Below are positions 1 through 7,713 of a DNA stretch of 48,301 bases, piece by piece. The stretch spans positions 1-48,301 of the forward strand of contig DULR01000041.1 of NCBI GenBank assembly GCA_012840245.1, written 5' to 3'. A model generated the notes under the pieces. The model was not told the origin of the DNA and made no database searches. It worked only from the letters and a program-made list of their open reading frames with translations. Origin of the DNA: Clostridiaceae bacterium. Lineage in GTDB: Bacteria; Bacillota; Clostridia; DSM-8532. The position numbers and the translations under genes were made by a program. Position 1 is the stretch's first letter. Every line of letters begins with the position of its first letter.

Positions 1-4
1 TTAT

Positions 5-88
5 GTCATCCTGAGTGAAACGAAGAATCATACTGGCTGACTGCACTGGTTTTAAGATTCTTCGGTCGCTATGCTCTCTCAGAATGAC
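5..88. repeat. Dispersed GTCATYCTGAG repeat, full copy (R1)
   Basis: An 84-base element whose ends are inverted: it begins GTCATCCTGAG and ends CTCAGAATGAC. The interior also carries the inverted pair GAAGAATC / GATTCTTC. The same ends occur at other places in this window, always between genes. The size and terminal inverted repeats suggest a small non-autonomous mobile or palindromic repeat family. It lies upstream of hisB. Confidence 0.8.
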
Positions 89-118
89 AGGGTAATGCTC
101 TTCGAAGCATTCACTTAT

Positions 119-156
119 GTCATCCTGAACGAAACGCAGTGCAGTGAAGGATCTTA
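119..156 (+). repeat. Dispersed repeat, half copy (R2)
   Basis: A half-length copy beginning GTCATCCTGAACGAAACG and ending in AAGGATCTTA. It is separated from R1 by a short stretch containing the palindromic GCTCTTCGAAGCA, a flank related to the AATGCTTCGAAG found next to copies R6 and R7. It sits just upstream of hisB. Confidence 0.7.
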
Positions 157-222
157 CTCAATGACTATATGGACCTGGCAACTTGCAGTATGTTGAAGTT
201 TATGAAGGGAATGGTCAATAAA

Positions 223-807
223 ATGAGGATAGCCGATTTAACCAGAAAAACAAAGGAGACTGAGATTTTCCTCAAGCTGAACCTGGACGGGCAGGGGGAA
301 AATTCCGTTACCACAGGATTGGGTTTTTTGGATCATATGCTGTGCCTTTTTTCGGGACACGGGCGTTTCGATCTTGATCTTTCCTGCAAGGGAGACCTTT
401 TTGTAGACGGGCATCATACTGCCGAGGATATCGGCATAGTGCTCGGAAAGGCTATCAATGAGGCTCTTGGAAACCGCGAGTCAATAAAGAGGTTCGGGAC
501 AAGCATTGTCCCCATGGATGAAGCCCTGGCTCTTGTAAGCCTTGATCTGTCCAACCGGCCGTATCTCCATTTTGAAGTACCCTTTACAACCGCAAAGATC
601 GGAGAGATGGAAACCGAAATGTTCGAGGAATTTTTCCGCGCCCTTTCGGTAAATGCGGGCATGACGCTGCATATAAAGCTTATACATGGAAAGAACAATC
701 ACCATATAATCGAAGCAGTCTTTAAAGCCTTTGCAAGAGCGCTTAAGGAAGCGGTGACAATAGATCCGTCCATAAAAGGTGTTCTGTCAACAAAAGGTTC
801 TTTATAA
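223..807 (+). CDS. hisB: Imidazoleglycerol-phosphate dehydratase HisB
   Basis: Catalyses dehydration of imidazole glycerol phosphate to imidazole acetol phosphate, a middle step of histidine synthesis in the cytoplasm. The family's paired metal-binding motifs are visible: GHHTAEDIG in the first half and NNHHIIEAVFKA in the second. From the ATG at 223 the protein is 194 residues, the usual size of a monofunctional enzyme with no fused phosphatase. Upstream in-frame starts at 169 and 211 would add an unconserved tail; GAAGGGA at 204-210 is a plausible ribosome site for 223. First gene in the window of a his operon, 25 bases before purC. Confidence 0.96.
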   Translation: MRIADLTRKTKETEIFLKLNLDGQGENSVTTGLGFLDHMLCLFSGHGRFDLDLSCKGDLFVDGHHTAEDIGIVLGKAINEALGNRESIKRFGTSIVPMDEALALVSLDLSNRPYLHFEVPFTTAKIGEMETEMFEEFFRALSVNAGMTLHIKLIHGKNNHHIIEAVFKAFARALKEAVTIDPSIKGVLSTKGSL

Positions 808-832
808 ACGTATAAAAACGGAGGAAAATTCT

Positions 833-1723
833 ATGCTCATCAGGGATACTAATTTCATTGATCTGCCTGTATTTATAAAAGGAAAAGTGAGGGATGTCTA
901 TGAGGTCGGCAAAGACATGCTCCTTATGGTCGCCACCGACAGGATATCCGCGTTTGATGTCGTTTTCGACGACCTTATCCCCGACAAGGGTTGTGTTTTG
1001 ACCGGCATATCAGAGTTCTGGTTCGACTATTGCAAGGACATAATCGGAAATCATCTGGTAACCACCGATGTTTCGGAATATCCCATGGGGCTGTCAAAAT
1101 TTAAGGAAGAGCTCAAGGGCAGATCGATGCTTGTTAAAAGAGTAAAGATGGTCGAGGCTGAATGTATCGTAAGAGGCTATCTTGAAGGTTCGGGTCTTAA
1201 AGATTACAAGGCCACTGGAGAGATAAGCGGGATCAAGCTTCCGGCAGGGCTGAGACAGGCCGACAGGCTTCCCGAGCCCATATTCACACCGTCGACAAAG
1301 GCAAAGGAAGGCCATGATATAAATGTAAGCTATGAATACGTAAAGGAACAGATAGGCGAGGAGCTGGCATCTGAGCTTAAGGAAAAATCCATCGCCCTGT
1401 ATAAAAAAGCAAGCGAATATGCTTTAAGCAAGGGAATAATACTTGCAGATACAAAGTTTGAATTCGGAATGCTGGATGGCAGGCTCGTAGTTGCTGACGA
1501 AATGTTCACTCCCGACTCGTCCAGGTTCTGGGAGCTTTCAGACTATGAACCAGGCAGAGCGCAAAAGAGCTTTGACAAGCAGTACTTAAGAGAGTATCTG
1601 GAGACTCTTGACTGGGATAAACGCCCGCCTGCGCCCAAGCTTCCCGCAGAGGTCATTGAAAAGACCAGGGCAAAATATATCGAAGCCTATGAAAGAATCA
1701 TCGGAAAGAAGTATACTGTATGA
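833..1723 (+). CDS. purC: Phosphoribosylaminoimidazole-succinocarboxamide synthase PurC
   Basis: SAICAR synthetase joins aspartate to CAIR with ATP in purine synthesis. Recognised from KGKVRDVYEV near the N terminus, TDRISAFDVVF, the CIVRGYLEGSG segment and EFGMLDGRLVVADE. The 296-residue length fits the longer form of the family. The ATG at 833 is chosen because GGAGG (820-825) precedes it by the right distance; a longer reading from 779 would overlap hisB. Its stop overlaps the hisH start (ATGA at 1720). It is the only purine gene inside this histidine operon; the pathways meet because HisF/HisH release AICAR, the purine intermediate that follows SAICAR. Confidence 0.96.
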   Translation: MLIRDTNFIDLPVFIKGKVRDVYEVGKDMLLMVATDRISAFDVVFDDLIPDKGCVLTGISEFWFDYCKDIIGNHLVTTDVSEYPMGLSKFKEELKGRSMLVKRVKMVEAECIVRGYLEGSGLKDYKATGEISGIKLPAGLRQADRLPEPIFTPSTKAKEGHDINVSYEYVKEQIGEELASELKEKSIALYKKASEYALSKGIILADTKFEFGMLDGRLVVADEMFTPDSSRFWELSDYEPGRAQKSFDKQYLREYLETLDWDKRPPAPKLPAEVIEKTRAKYIEAYERIIGKKYTV

Positions 1724-2400
1724 TCACCGTCATAGACTATGATGCGGGCAATTTGAGAAGCGTAGTCAAAGCGTTTGAAAAAGCTGGAGCAGAGTGTATA
1801 GCCACTGATGATGAAAAAACGATCTTAAGCAGCGATGCTGTTGTCCTTCCCGGAGTGGGCGCTTTTTCGGATTGTATGGAAAGCCTTGTGGAAAAGGGAA
1901 TGGACAGGGTCGTGCGAAAGTGCATAGAGATGGGTAAGCCTTTTATGGGGATTTGTCTTGGCTTTCAGCTGTTGTTTTCCGAAAGCGAGGAGCACGAAGA
2001 AGGCATGCCAAATGTAAAAGGACTGGATATTTTCAGGGGAAGGGTAAGGAAGTTTCCCGGCAGCATGGGATTAAAAATACCCCATATGGGCTGGAACAGC
2101 CTAAAGCTTTTAAAGCCATGCCCTTTGCTTGAAAATCTGCCGCGAAGCATTATAGATGATATAGACAGCAAATCAGAGAGTAAAGATAAACAGGATGAAG
2201 CTTACCTGTACTTTGTCCATTCATACTATGTGGAATCGGAAGACAAAGCCATTGTTTCGGCCCGGTGTCATTATGGCTTTGAGTTTGATGCGGCTATATC
2301 GAAGGACAATGTTTTTGCATTTCAGTTCCATCCCGAAAAGAGCGGCAAGGCTGGAGCAGCTATCATTAAGAATTTCCTGAAGGTGGTGTATGGATCATGA
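1720..2400 (+). CDS. hisH: Imidazole glycerol phosphate synthase, glutamine amidotransferase subunit HisH
   Basis: Hydrolyses glutamine and passes ammonia to HisF. Class I amidotransferase triad is visible: Cys79 in MGICLGFQLL, His204 and Glu206 in FQFHPEKSG. At 226 residues it is somewhat longer than usual (about 200); the excess looks like a charged insertion around residues 143-160 rich in D, S and K. It overlaps purC and hisA by four bases each (ATGA), so the three are probably translationally coupled. The partner HisF is two genes downstream. Confidence 0.96.
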   Translation: MITVIDYDAGNLRSVVKAFEKAGAECIATDDEKTILSSDAVVLPGVGAFSDCMESLVEKGMDRVVRKCIEMGKPFMGICLGFQLLFSESEEHEEGMPNVKGLDIFRGRVRKFPGSMGLKIPHMGWNSLKLLKPCPLLENLPRSIIDDIDSKSESKDKQDEAYLYFVHSYYVESEDKAIVSARCHYGFEFDAAISKDNVFAFQFHPEKSGKAGAAIIKNFLKVVYGS

Positions 2401-3113
2401 CAGTTTTCCCGGCAATCGATATCATCAATGGCAAGTGTGTACGGCTCAAACAAGGACAGTACGACAAGATAACCATATTTTCCGACGATCCTGTGAGCAT
2501 GGCTCTTCAGTTCCAGAAAGCAGGGGCTAAATTTGTGCATGTAGTGGATCTGGACGGAGCCAGGGGTGACGGAAGCAACAGGGATATAATAGGCACTATC
2601 GCCAAATCGCTGGACATTCCGGTCCAGACAGGCGGAGGCATCAGGACCATGGAGGACATCGACGAGGTTCTGGGCTTGGGGATTACACGTGTAATACTGG
2701 GGACGTCAGCTGTTAAAAATCCTCACCTTGTGGCTGATGCCGTCAAAAAATACGGAGACAGGATTGTGGTGGGGATAGACGCCAAAGACGGGTATGTGGC
2801 TATTGAAGGCTGGGAAAAGACCAGCAGTGTCAAAGCCCTTGAGCTTGCAGAGAAAATGGAGTCCATGGGGGTCAGTACTATCATATATACCGATATTAAC
2901 ACAGACGGAATGCTGGCAGGACCGAACATTTTCGCCATGAAGGAAATGGTAAGTGCGGTCGGCATGGATGTCATTGCTTCAGGTGGGGTCTCCTCCCTGA
3001 AGGATATACGGAAACTCAAGGAAACAGGCGTGGCCGGTGTGATAGTCGGGAAGGCTATATATACCGGTGATGTAGAACTGAAGCAGGCACTGCTGATTGC
3101 AGAAGAACTGTAA
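2397..3113 (+). CDS. hisA: ProFAR isomerase HisA
   Basis: A TIM-barrel isomerase that converts ProFAR to PRFAR in histidine synthesis. The N terminus TVFPAIDIINGKCVRL carries the conserved Asp8, and the phosphate-binding loops VQTGGGIRT and VIASGGVSSL are present, along with YTDINTDGM around residues 164-171. The 238-residue length is normal. It starts by a four-base overlap with hisH. The following gap to hisF (185 bases) is unusually large for this operon and holds a dispersed repeat. Confidence 0.96.
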   Translation: MTVFPAIDIINGKCVRLKQGQYDKITIFSDDPVSMALQFQKAGAKFVHVVDLDGARGDGSNRDIIGTIAKSLDIPVQTGGGIRTMEDIDEVLGLGITRVILGTSAVKNPHLVADAVKKYGDRIVVGIDAKDGYVAIEGWEKTSSVKALELAEKMESMGVSTIIYTDINTDGMLAGPNIFAMKEMVSAVGMDVIASGGVSSLKDIRKLKETGVAGVIVGKAIYTGDVELKQALLIAEEL

Positions 3114-3128
3114 ATGCGCTGAAGGAAA

Positions 3129-3162
3129 AGATCCTTCGGTCGTTTCACTCCCTCAGGATGAC
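3129..3162 (-). repeat. Dispersed repeat, half copy (R3) between hisA and hisF
   Basis: Reads AGATCCTTCGG ... CTCAGGATGAC on the plus strand, the inverted orientation of the half copy seen at 119. It lies in the 185-base hisA-hisF gap, where most his operons have contiguous or overlapping genes, so insertion has probably split the pair. The rest of the gap (3163-3298) has no ORF; a weak GTTTCG/CGAAAC inverted repeat lies near 3264-3290, just ahead of the hisF ribosome site. Confidence 0.7.
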
Positions 3163-3298
3163 ATGGGAAATACGCTGTGAATATCATTTGGGACTTGTAG
3201 CCCGGCACTAAGGGTGGGTTACGAGTTACGAATACAAGTACAAGAATTGATAAAGAAGGGTTTCGCAAGAATGGTGTACCCGAAACGAGGTAGAAGTC

Positions 3299-4060
3299 AT
3301 GCTCACAAAGAGAGTGATCCCCTGTCTTGATGTACATGGGGGCAGGGTCGTCAAAGGGGTTCAGTTTGTAAATCTGATCGACGCCGGAGATCCGGTGGAA
3401 TGCGCGGCTGCTTATGACAAAGCCGGGGCTGACGAGCTGGTTTTCCTGGACATAACGGCCTCTTCGGACTCAAGGAATATCATGCTGGATGTGGTAAGCC
3501 GCGTAGCAGAGCAGGTATTCATACCTTTTACAGTGGGAGGCGGTGTAAGGACAGTCGAGGATTTTCGCCGCATACTTCTCGCCGGAGCCGACAAAATAGG
3601 AGTAAATTCAGCAGCATTGAAAAGACCTGAGCTTATAACCGAGGCAGCCATGCGCTTCGGTTCCCAGTGTGTTGTCGCTGCCATCGACGCAAAAAGGCGA
3701 GCTGACGGATCTGGCTGGGATGTGTACCTTAACGGCGGCCGTGTCAATACAGGCAGGGATGTTGTGGAATGGGCTGCAGAGGTCGAGAGACGCGGAGCGG
3801 GCGAGATCCTGCTGACCAGCATGGACCGCGACGGCACGAAGGCCGGATATGATATAGAGCTTACAAAGTCGGTGTCGGAAGCGGTGGGGATACCCGTCAT
3901 CGCATCGGGAGGAGCTGGAAATTCCGAGCACTTCAGGGATGCGATCACCGAAGGGAAGGCCGATGCCGTGCTTGCCGCATCGCTGTTCCACTTTGGGGAA
4001 ATGAAGATACCGGATCTTAAGAATTACCTGAAAGATCAGGGAATCAATGTAAGATTATAA
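3299..4060 (+). CDS. hisF: Imidazole glycerol phosphate synthase, cyclase subunit HisF
   Basis: Cyclase half of IGP synthase: makes imidazole glycerol phosphate and AICAR from PRFAR and HisH-derived ammonia. Both catalytic aspartates are in place: Asp11 in [11 protein letters not shown] and Asp130 in VAAIDAKRR. The phosphate loops FTVGGGVRT and VIASGGAGN are intact. Length 253 is typical. Last his gene here; no hisI or hisE follows, so those must be elsewhere. The start is preceded by the weak purine-rich ACGAGGTAGAAG. Confidence 0.96.
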   Translation: MLTKRVIPCLDVHGGRVVKGVQFVNLIDAGDPVECAAAYDKAGADELVFLDITASSDSRNIMLDVVSRVAEQVFIPFTVGGGVRTVEDFRRILLAGADKIGVNSAALKRPELITEAAMRFGSQCVVAAIDAKRRADGSGWDVYLNGGRVNTGRDVVEWAAEVERRGAGEILLTSMDRDGTKAGYDIELTKSVSEAVGIPVIASGGAGNSEHFRDAITEGKADAVLAASLFHFGEMKIPDLKNYLKDQGINVRL

Positions 4061-4064
4061 TTCA

Positions 4065-4099
4065 ATACCACTTAAGTTTTAATTTTTTCATAGTGGTAT
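4065..4099. other. Inverted repeat after hisF
   Basis: ATACCACT (4065-4072) and AGTGGTAT (4092-4099) form an 8-base perfect inverted repeat around an AT-rich 19-base loop, right after the hisF stop and just before the rex promoter. It could form an RNA hairpin ending the his transcript, but no T run follows, so an operator is also possible. Confidence 0.4.
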
Positions 4100-4105
4100 A
4101 ATAAA

Positions 4106-4135
4106 TTGACAAAAAAATAACAATTATGATAGAAT
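4106..4135 (+). promoter_or_regulatory. rex promoter with overlapping Rex operator
   Basis: TTGACA (4106-4111) and TAGAAT (4130-4135) are 18 bases apart, a good sigma-A promoter. The 18 bases 4106-4123, TTGACAAAAAAATAACAA, match the known Rex consensus TTGTTAA-N4-TTAACAA at 11 of 14 specified positions and cover the -35 box. A Rex dimer here would block transcription of its own gene. Confidence 0.6.
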
Positions 4136-4178
4136 TGAAATGCGTTAATTACAAAACACAGTAAGGCAGGGAATAAGT

Positions 4179-4829
4179 ATGATTGAGGAAAAGAAGATCT
4201 CAATGGCTGTTATCAGAAGGCTCCCAAGGTATTTTCGTTACCTTTCCGATCTCATAAAGCTTGACATCAAACGCATTTCATCAAAGGAACTCAGTGAGAG
4301 GATGCATATCACGGCATCTCAGATCCGACAGGATCTGAACTGCTTCGGCGGATTCGGACAGCAGGGTTATGGATATAATGTGGAATATCTCTATGATGAA
4401 ATCAGCAAGATTTTGGGTACCAACAAAAGATTTTCCTGCATTATTGTGGGTGCCGGTAACATGGGTAATGCACTGGCTAATTACGAGAATTTTTCCAAGA
4501 GGGGTTTTGACATAGTAGGAATCTTCGACGTCAACAAGGAAAAAATCGGCACGATGATCAACAATATCAAGGTCATGCATATGGATACGCTTCCTGAATT
4601 CGTCAAAGCTCAACGTGTCGATATTGCTATGCTCACTGTTCCGAATAATAAAGTGAACGAAGTGGCCACTCAGGTCACCGATCTGGGGATAAAAGGCATA
4701 TGGAATTTCTCTCCCACCGATCTGAGGCTGGGTGATGATATAATAGTTGAGAACGTTCACTTGAGCGACAGCCTGATGGTACTGGGGTACAGACTGAAAG
4801 AAAGCAGAGAGGGTAAGAATCAAAAATAA
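4179..4829 (+). CDS. rex: Redox-sensing transcriptional repressor Rex
   Basis: Binds DNA and senses the NADH/NAD+ ratio, repressing fermentation and respiration genes when NADH is low. The N-terminal winged helix is typical (PRYFRYLSDL, then KELSERMHITASQIRQDLNCFG), followed by the linker GQQGYGYNVEYL and a Rossmann domain starting IIVGAGNMGNALANY. The C-terminal swapped helix is in ENVHLSDSLMVLGYRL. Length 216 is usual. It is transcribed alone: its own promoter precedes it and a strong terminator (4850-4879) follows. Confidence 0.96.
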   Translation: MIEEKKISMAVIRRLPRYFRYLSDLIKLDIKRISSKELSERMHITASQIRQDLNCFGGFGQQGYGYNVEYLYDEISKILGTNKRFSCIIVGAGNMGNALANYENFSKRGFDIVGIFDVNKEKIGTMINNIKVMHMDTLPEFVKAQRVDIAMLTVPNNKVNEVATQVTDLGIKGIWNFSPTDLRLGDDIIVENVHLSDSLMVLGYRLKESREGKNQK

Positions 4830-4849
4830 GAGTTTATTCGGAAAAAATC

Positions 4850-4879
4850 AAAAGTGGTGCGAAAAGCCCCACTTTTTTT
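4850..4879 (+). terminator. Intrinsic terminator after rex
   Basis: AAAAGTGG (4850-4857) pairs with CCACTTTT (4869-4876) around an 11-base loop and is followed by more T residues. The A run on the left side means it could also work in reverse. Confidence 0.85.
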
Positions 4880-4908
4880 AAAAAGTAGTCACAAAGGAGC
4901 GGATCCTC

Positions 4909-5397
4909 TTGTTCAGAGTAGCCATAGGCCAGGATAGCCATAAATTTACCGGACCGGATGAAAATAAAAAGCTTATACTTGGAGGCATCGAGATAGAAGG
5001 CTGCCCGGGACTTGCCGGAAACAGTGATGCCGATGTTGTCCTGCATGCCATTACAAATGCCGTTTCTGGGATATCCTGCGTTAATATCCTCGGCGGGAGA
5101 GCTGACGAGTTATGTCTTAAACAGGGGATAAAAGACAGCCGGGTATACCTTAAAGAAGCTTTGGAAACGATGAAGGGCAAAAAAATAGTACATGTTTCAG
5201 TGTCGATCGAGGCAAAAAGGCCAAAGCTCGCTCCCTACATCGAACCGATGCGGCAAAGTATAGCGGCTCTTCTTGGCATAGAATCAGGCAGTGTTGGTAT
5301 AACGGCTACGTCGGGAGAAGGTCTGACCGAGTTCGGAAAAGGCAACGGGATCTTTTGCACTGCTGTTCTGACTGTTCAGGATGTTTTTACAAACTGA
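4909..5397 (+). CDS. ispF: 2-C-methyl-D-erythritol 2,4-cyclodiphosphate synthase, divergent IspF
   Basis: MEP-pathway enzyme making the cyclic diphosphate precursor of isoprenoids. Start is a TTG at 4909, with AAAGGAG at 4893-4899. The zinc site is intact: Asp9 and His11 in GQDSHKF and His46 in DADVVLHAI. Two substrate regions differ from the textbook enzyme: the HFPDTDP-type loop is replaced by NILGGRADELCLKQGIKDS, and the TTEKLGFTGRGEGI stretch reads TSGEGLTEFGKGNGI. Length 162 is normal. I take it as a clostridial-type IspF; function is likely but less certain than the fold. No ispD neighbour. Confidence 0.85.
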   Translation: MFRVAIGQDSHKFTGPDENKKLILGGIEIEGCPGLAGNSDADVVLHAITNAVSGISCVNILGGRADELCLKQGIKDSRVYLKEALETMKGKKIVHVSVSIEAKRPKLAPYIEPMRQSIAALLGIESGSVGITATSGEGLTEFGKGNGIFCTAVLTVQDVFTN

Positions 5398-5414
5398 ATC
5401 CGGCATGGTATACT
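5386..5414 (+). promoter_or_regulatory. Predicted metG promoter
   Basis: TTTACA (5386-5391) and TATACT (5409-5414) are separated by 17 bases. The -35 lies over the end of ispF. Transcription would begin near 5421, leaving a leader of about 125 bases before metG. Confidence 0.6.
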
Positions 5415-5455
5415 TATTGGAAAGAATAAGTAATATAAAATTATATTGAATAGAT

Positions 5456-5531
5456 ATGCCGTGCATGCTTCAAGAAGGCAACTGACTGATTAAAAATTCA
5501 GACAGCCTGTTTGGTCATGCAAAAACGGCAT
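5456..5531 (+). promoter_or_regulatory. Structured metG leader of unassigned class
   Basis: ATGCCG (5456-5461) pairs with CGGCAT (5526-5531) and GCATG (5463-5467) with CATGC (5516-5520), closing a domain with AAAAA bulged on one side. Inside, CTGACTGA (5482-5489) pairs with TCAGACAG (5498-5505) with one A-A mismatch. The outer stem ends one base before the GGAGG of metG, so folding could affect ribosome access. I see no T-box sequence or SAM riboswitch core. Confidence 0.5.
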
Positions 5532-5544
5532 GATGGAGGTTAAC

Positions 5545-7530
5545 GTGGAAAGGAAAACATTTTACATCACAACACCGATCTATTACCCAAGCGGAAAGCT
5601 TCATATAGGCCATTCGTACACGACCGTGGCTGCCGATGCGATGGCAAGATATAAAAGGCTTCAGGGCTATGATGTGATGTTTCTGACCGGAACCGACGAA
5701 CACGGCCAGAAAATTCAAAGGGTTGCCGCAGAAAATGGTGTTACCCCGAAGGAATATGTCGATAAGATCGTCGATGGTATAAAGAAGCTGTGGAGCCTCA
5801 TGAAGATCACCAACGACAAGTTCATCAGAACTACCGACCAGGAGCATGTTGAGGCAGTCCAGAAGATATTTAAAGCTCTTTATGACAAAGGGGACATATA
5901 TAAGAGCGAGTATGAGGGCTGGTACTGCACACCCTGCGAATCCTTCTGGACTGAGACTCAGCTGGTGGATGGCAAATGTCCTGACTGCGGCAGAGCAGTA
6001 GAAAAGACAAGGGAGGAAAGCTATTTCTTCAGACTTTCCAAATATCAGGACAGGCTTATCAGGCTGTTTGAAGAGAATACGGAGTTTATACAGCCATCCT
6101 CAAGACGCAACGAGATGCTCAACAATTTCCTGCGCCCGGGTCTTGAGGACCTCTGTGTTTCCCGTACCTCATTCAACTGGGGCGTTCCGGTGACATTTGA
6201 CGAAAAACATGTGGTATATGTCTGGATAGACGCATTGTCCAACTATATAACAGCTCTCGGATATCTTTCGGACAATGATGAAAACTTCAGAAAATACTGG
6301 CCTGCCGATGTCCATTTGGTAGGAAAAGAAATAGTCAGGTTCCATACCATAATATGGCCCGCAATGCTGATGGCATTGGATCTGCCTCTTCCGAAGCAGG
6401 TCTTCGGCCATGGCTGGCTGGTCCTTGAAGGCGGCAAAATGTCGAAATCCAAAGGAAATGTTGTAGATCCTGTTGTATTGATAGAAAAATACGGGCTTGA
6501 TGCCATCCGCTATTTCCTCTTGAGGGAAGTACCCTTCGGGGCTGACGGAGTTTTCTCCAATGAAGCACTGATAAACAGGATCAATTCGGATCTTGCAAAT
6601 GATCTGGGAAATCTTGTAAGCCGCACGACAGCCATGATCAGCAAATACTTCGGCGGGGTGATCCCCGGGACAAGAGAAAGCGGAGAGTTCGATCAGGAGC
6701 TTATAAGCGTGTTGTCCAGCACAAAGAAGAGAACTGAGGAATATCTGGATAAGCTCCAGTTCAGCGCAGCTCTCACAGAGATATGGAAGTCTGTTTCCCG
6801 TACAAACAAATACATCGATGAGACCATGCCGTGGTCTCTTGCCAAAAAAGAGGAGAACAAGGCACGACTGGCAGGGGTCCTGTATAACCTTGCCGAGAGC
6901 ATCCGCATAATTTCCATACTGATCCAGCCGTTTATGCCCGAGACTCCGTTCAAGATCTGGTCTCAGCTTGCCATAGCCGAGGAGGACAGGACATGGGAAA
7001 GTGCTGGACAATGGGGTGTATATAAACAGTCAGCACCAGTAACTCCGGGCGAAATAATATTCCCGCGTATAGATCTTGAAAAAGAACTGGAAGCTCTTGC
7101 TGAAATGGAGAAGAAGCAAAAAGTAACACAGGCTTCTTCTGAATCAGCGGGCCGAGAAGCGAAGCCGGCTGCCGATAAAACAGGGCAGCCCGAGGGAGTG
7201 GCTTTGATCGGTATCGAGGACTTTGCCAAGGTAGAGCTGAAAGTAGCCAAGGTATTATCCTGCGAAAAGGTAGAGAAAAGCGACAAGCTTCTCAAGCTGA
7301 AGCTTCAGTGCGGCAATGAGGAGCGTCAGGTGGTTTCGGGCATAGCCCAATACTATACCCCCGAAGAAATGGTCGGGAAGGTCCTGATACTTGTATCCAA
7401 TTTAAAGCCTGCCAAATTGAGAGGTATAGAGAGCCAGGGAATGATACTGGCCGCCTCGGACAAGGAGTCAGGGAAGCTCGCGCTGGTTACCGTAGACGGA
7501 GATATACCCACCGGAAGCAGGGTAAGTTAA
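5545..7530 (+). CDS. metG: Methionine-tRNA ligase MetG
   Basis: Charges initiator and elongator tRNA-Met with methionine. Class I synthetase signatures: HIGH at residues 20-23 and KMSKS at 298-302. A zinc knuckle lies between (CTPCESFW ... CPDCGR). The anticodon-binding domain follows, then a low-complexity linker near residue 535 and a C-terminal OB-fold tRNA-binding domain (FAKVELKVAKVLSCEKVEKS onward), which makes the enzyme a dimer in homologues. The GTG at 5545 is preferred over ATGs at 5530 and 5533 because the GGAGG (5534-5538) lies downstream of those and 6 bases before it. 661 residues. Confidence 0.95.
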   Translation: MERKTFYITTPIYYPSGKLHIGHSYTTVAADAMARYKRLQGYDVMFLTGTDEHGQKIQRVAAENGVTPKEYVDKIVDGIKKLWSLMKITNDKFIRTTDQEHVEAVQKIFKALYDKGDIYKSEYEGWYCTPCESFWTETQLVDGKCPDCGRAVEKTREESYFFRLSKYQDRLIRLFEENTEFIQPSSRRNEMLNNFLRPGLEDLCVSRTSFNWGVPVTFDEKHVVYVWIDALSNYITALGYLSDNDENFRKYWPADVHLVGKEIVRFHTIIWPAMLMALDLPLPKQVFGHGWLVLEGGKMSKSKGNVVDPVVLIEKYGLDAIRYFLLREVPFGADGVFSNEALINRINSDLANDLGNLVSRTTAMISKYFGGVIPGTRESGEFDQELISVLSSTKKRTEEYLDKLQFSAALTEIWKSVSRTNKYIDETMPWSLAKKEENKARLAGVLYNLAESIRIISILIQPFMPETPFKIWSQLAIAEEDRTWESAGQWGVYKQSAPVTPGEIIFPRIDLEKELEALAEMEKKQKVTQASSESAGREAKPAADKTGQPEGVALIGIEDFAKVELKVAKVLSCEKVEKSDKLLKLKLQCGNEERQVVSGIAQYYTPEEMVGKVLILVSNLKPAKLRGIESQGMILAASDKESGKLALVTVDGDIPTGSRVS

Positions 7531-7558
7531 TACAGCAGATGCTTCACAAGCGGAGAGT

Positions 7559-7641
7559 GTCATTCTGAGGCCATGCAATGGACGAAGATATGAAGATCCT
7601 TAGCTGATAATATGCAAAGCATATTATTTCGTCAGAATGAC
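7559..7641. repeat. Dispersed repeat, full copy (R4)
   Basis: An 83-base copy with ends GTCATTCTGAG and CGTCAGAATGAC, in the metG-tatD gap. The centre contains a separate perfect hairpin, TAATATGC-AAA-GCATATTA (7608-7626). The whole element can fold into a long imperfect hairpin and may reduce read-through between metG and tatD. Confidence 0.8.
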
Positions 7642-7713
7642 ATAAACAGATGTGCATTACGCACCCGTAGGCAGGGTGCGCCTATTTGCCGTCCTGACAG
7701 GAGGAATTGCATT

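Noticed and set aside
1..156. CRISPR array, suggested by recurring short repeats
   Set aside because: Copies are far apart, differ in length, have inverted ends and no regular spacers; no cas genes are present.
2723..3337. A 204-codon minus-strand frame over hisA and the hisA-hisF gap
   Set aside because: Antisense shadow of hisA with serine- and proline-rich composition; hisA on the plus strand has all family motifs.
5421..5544. T-box or SAM riboswitch in the metG leader
   Set aside because: No conserved T-box antiterminator sequence or SAM-I core could be found; only an unassigned fold is claimed.
6169..7011. A 280-codon minus-strand frame inside metG
   Set aside because: Antisense shadow; the plus-strand protein is unmistakably MetG.
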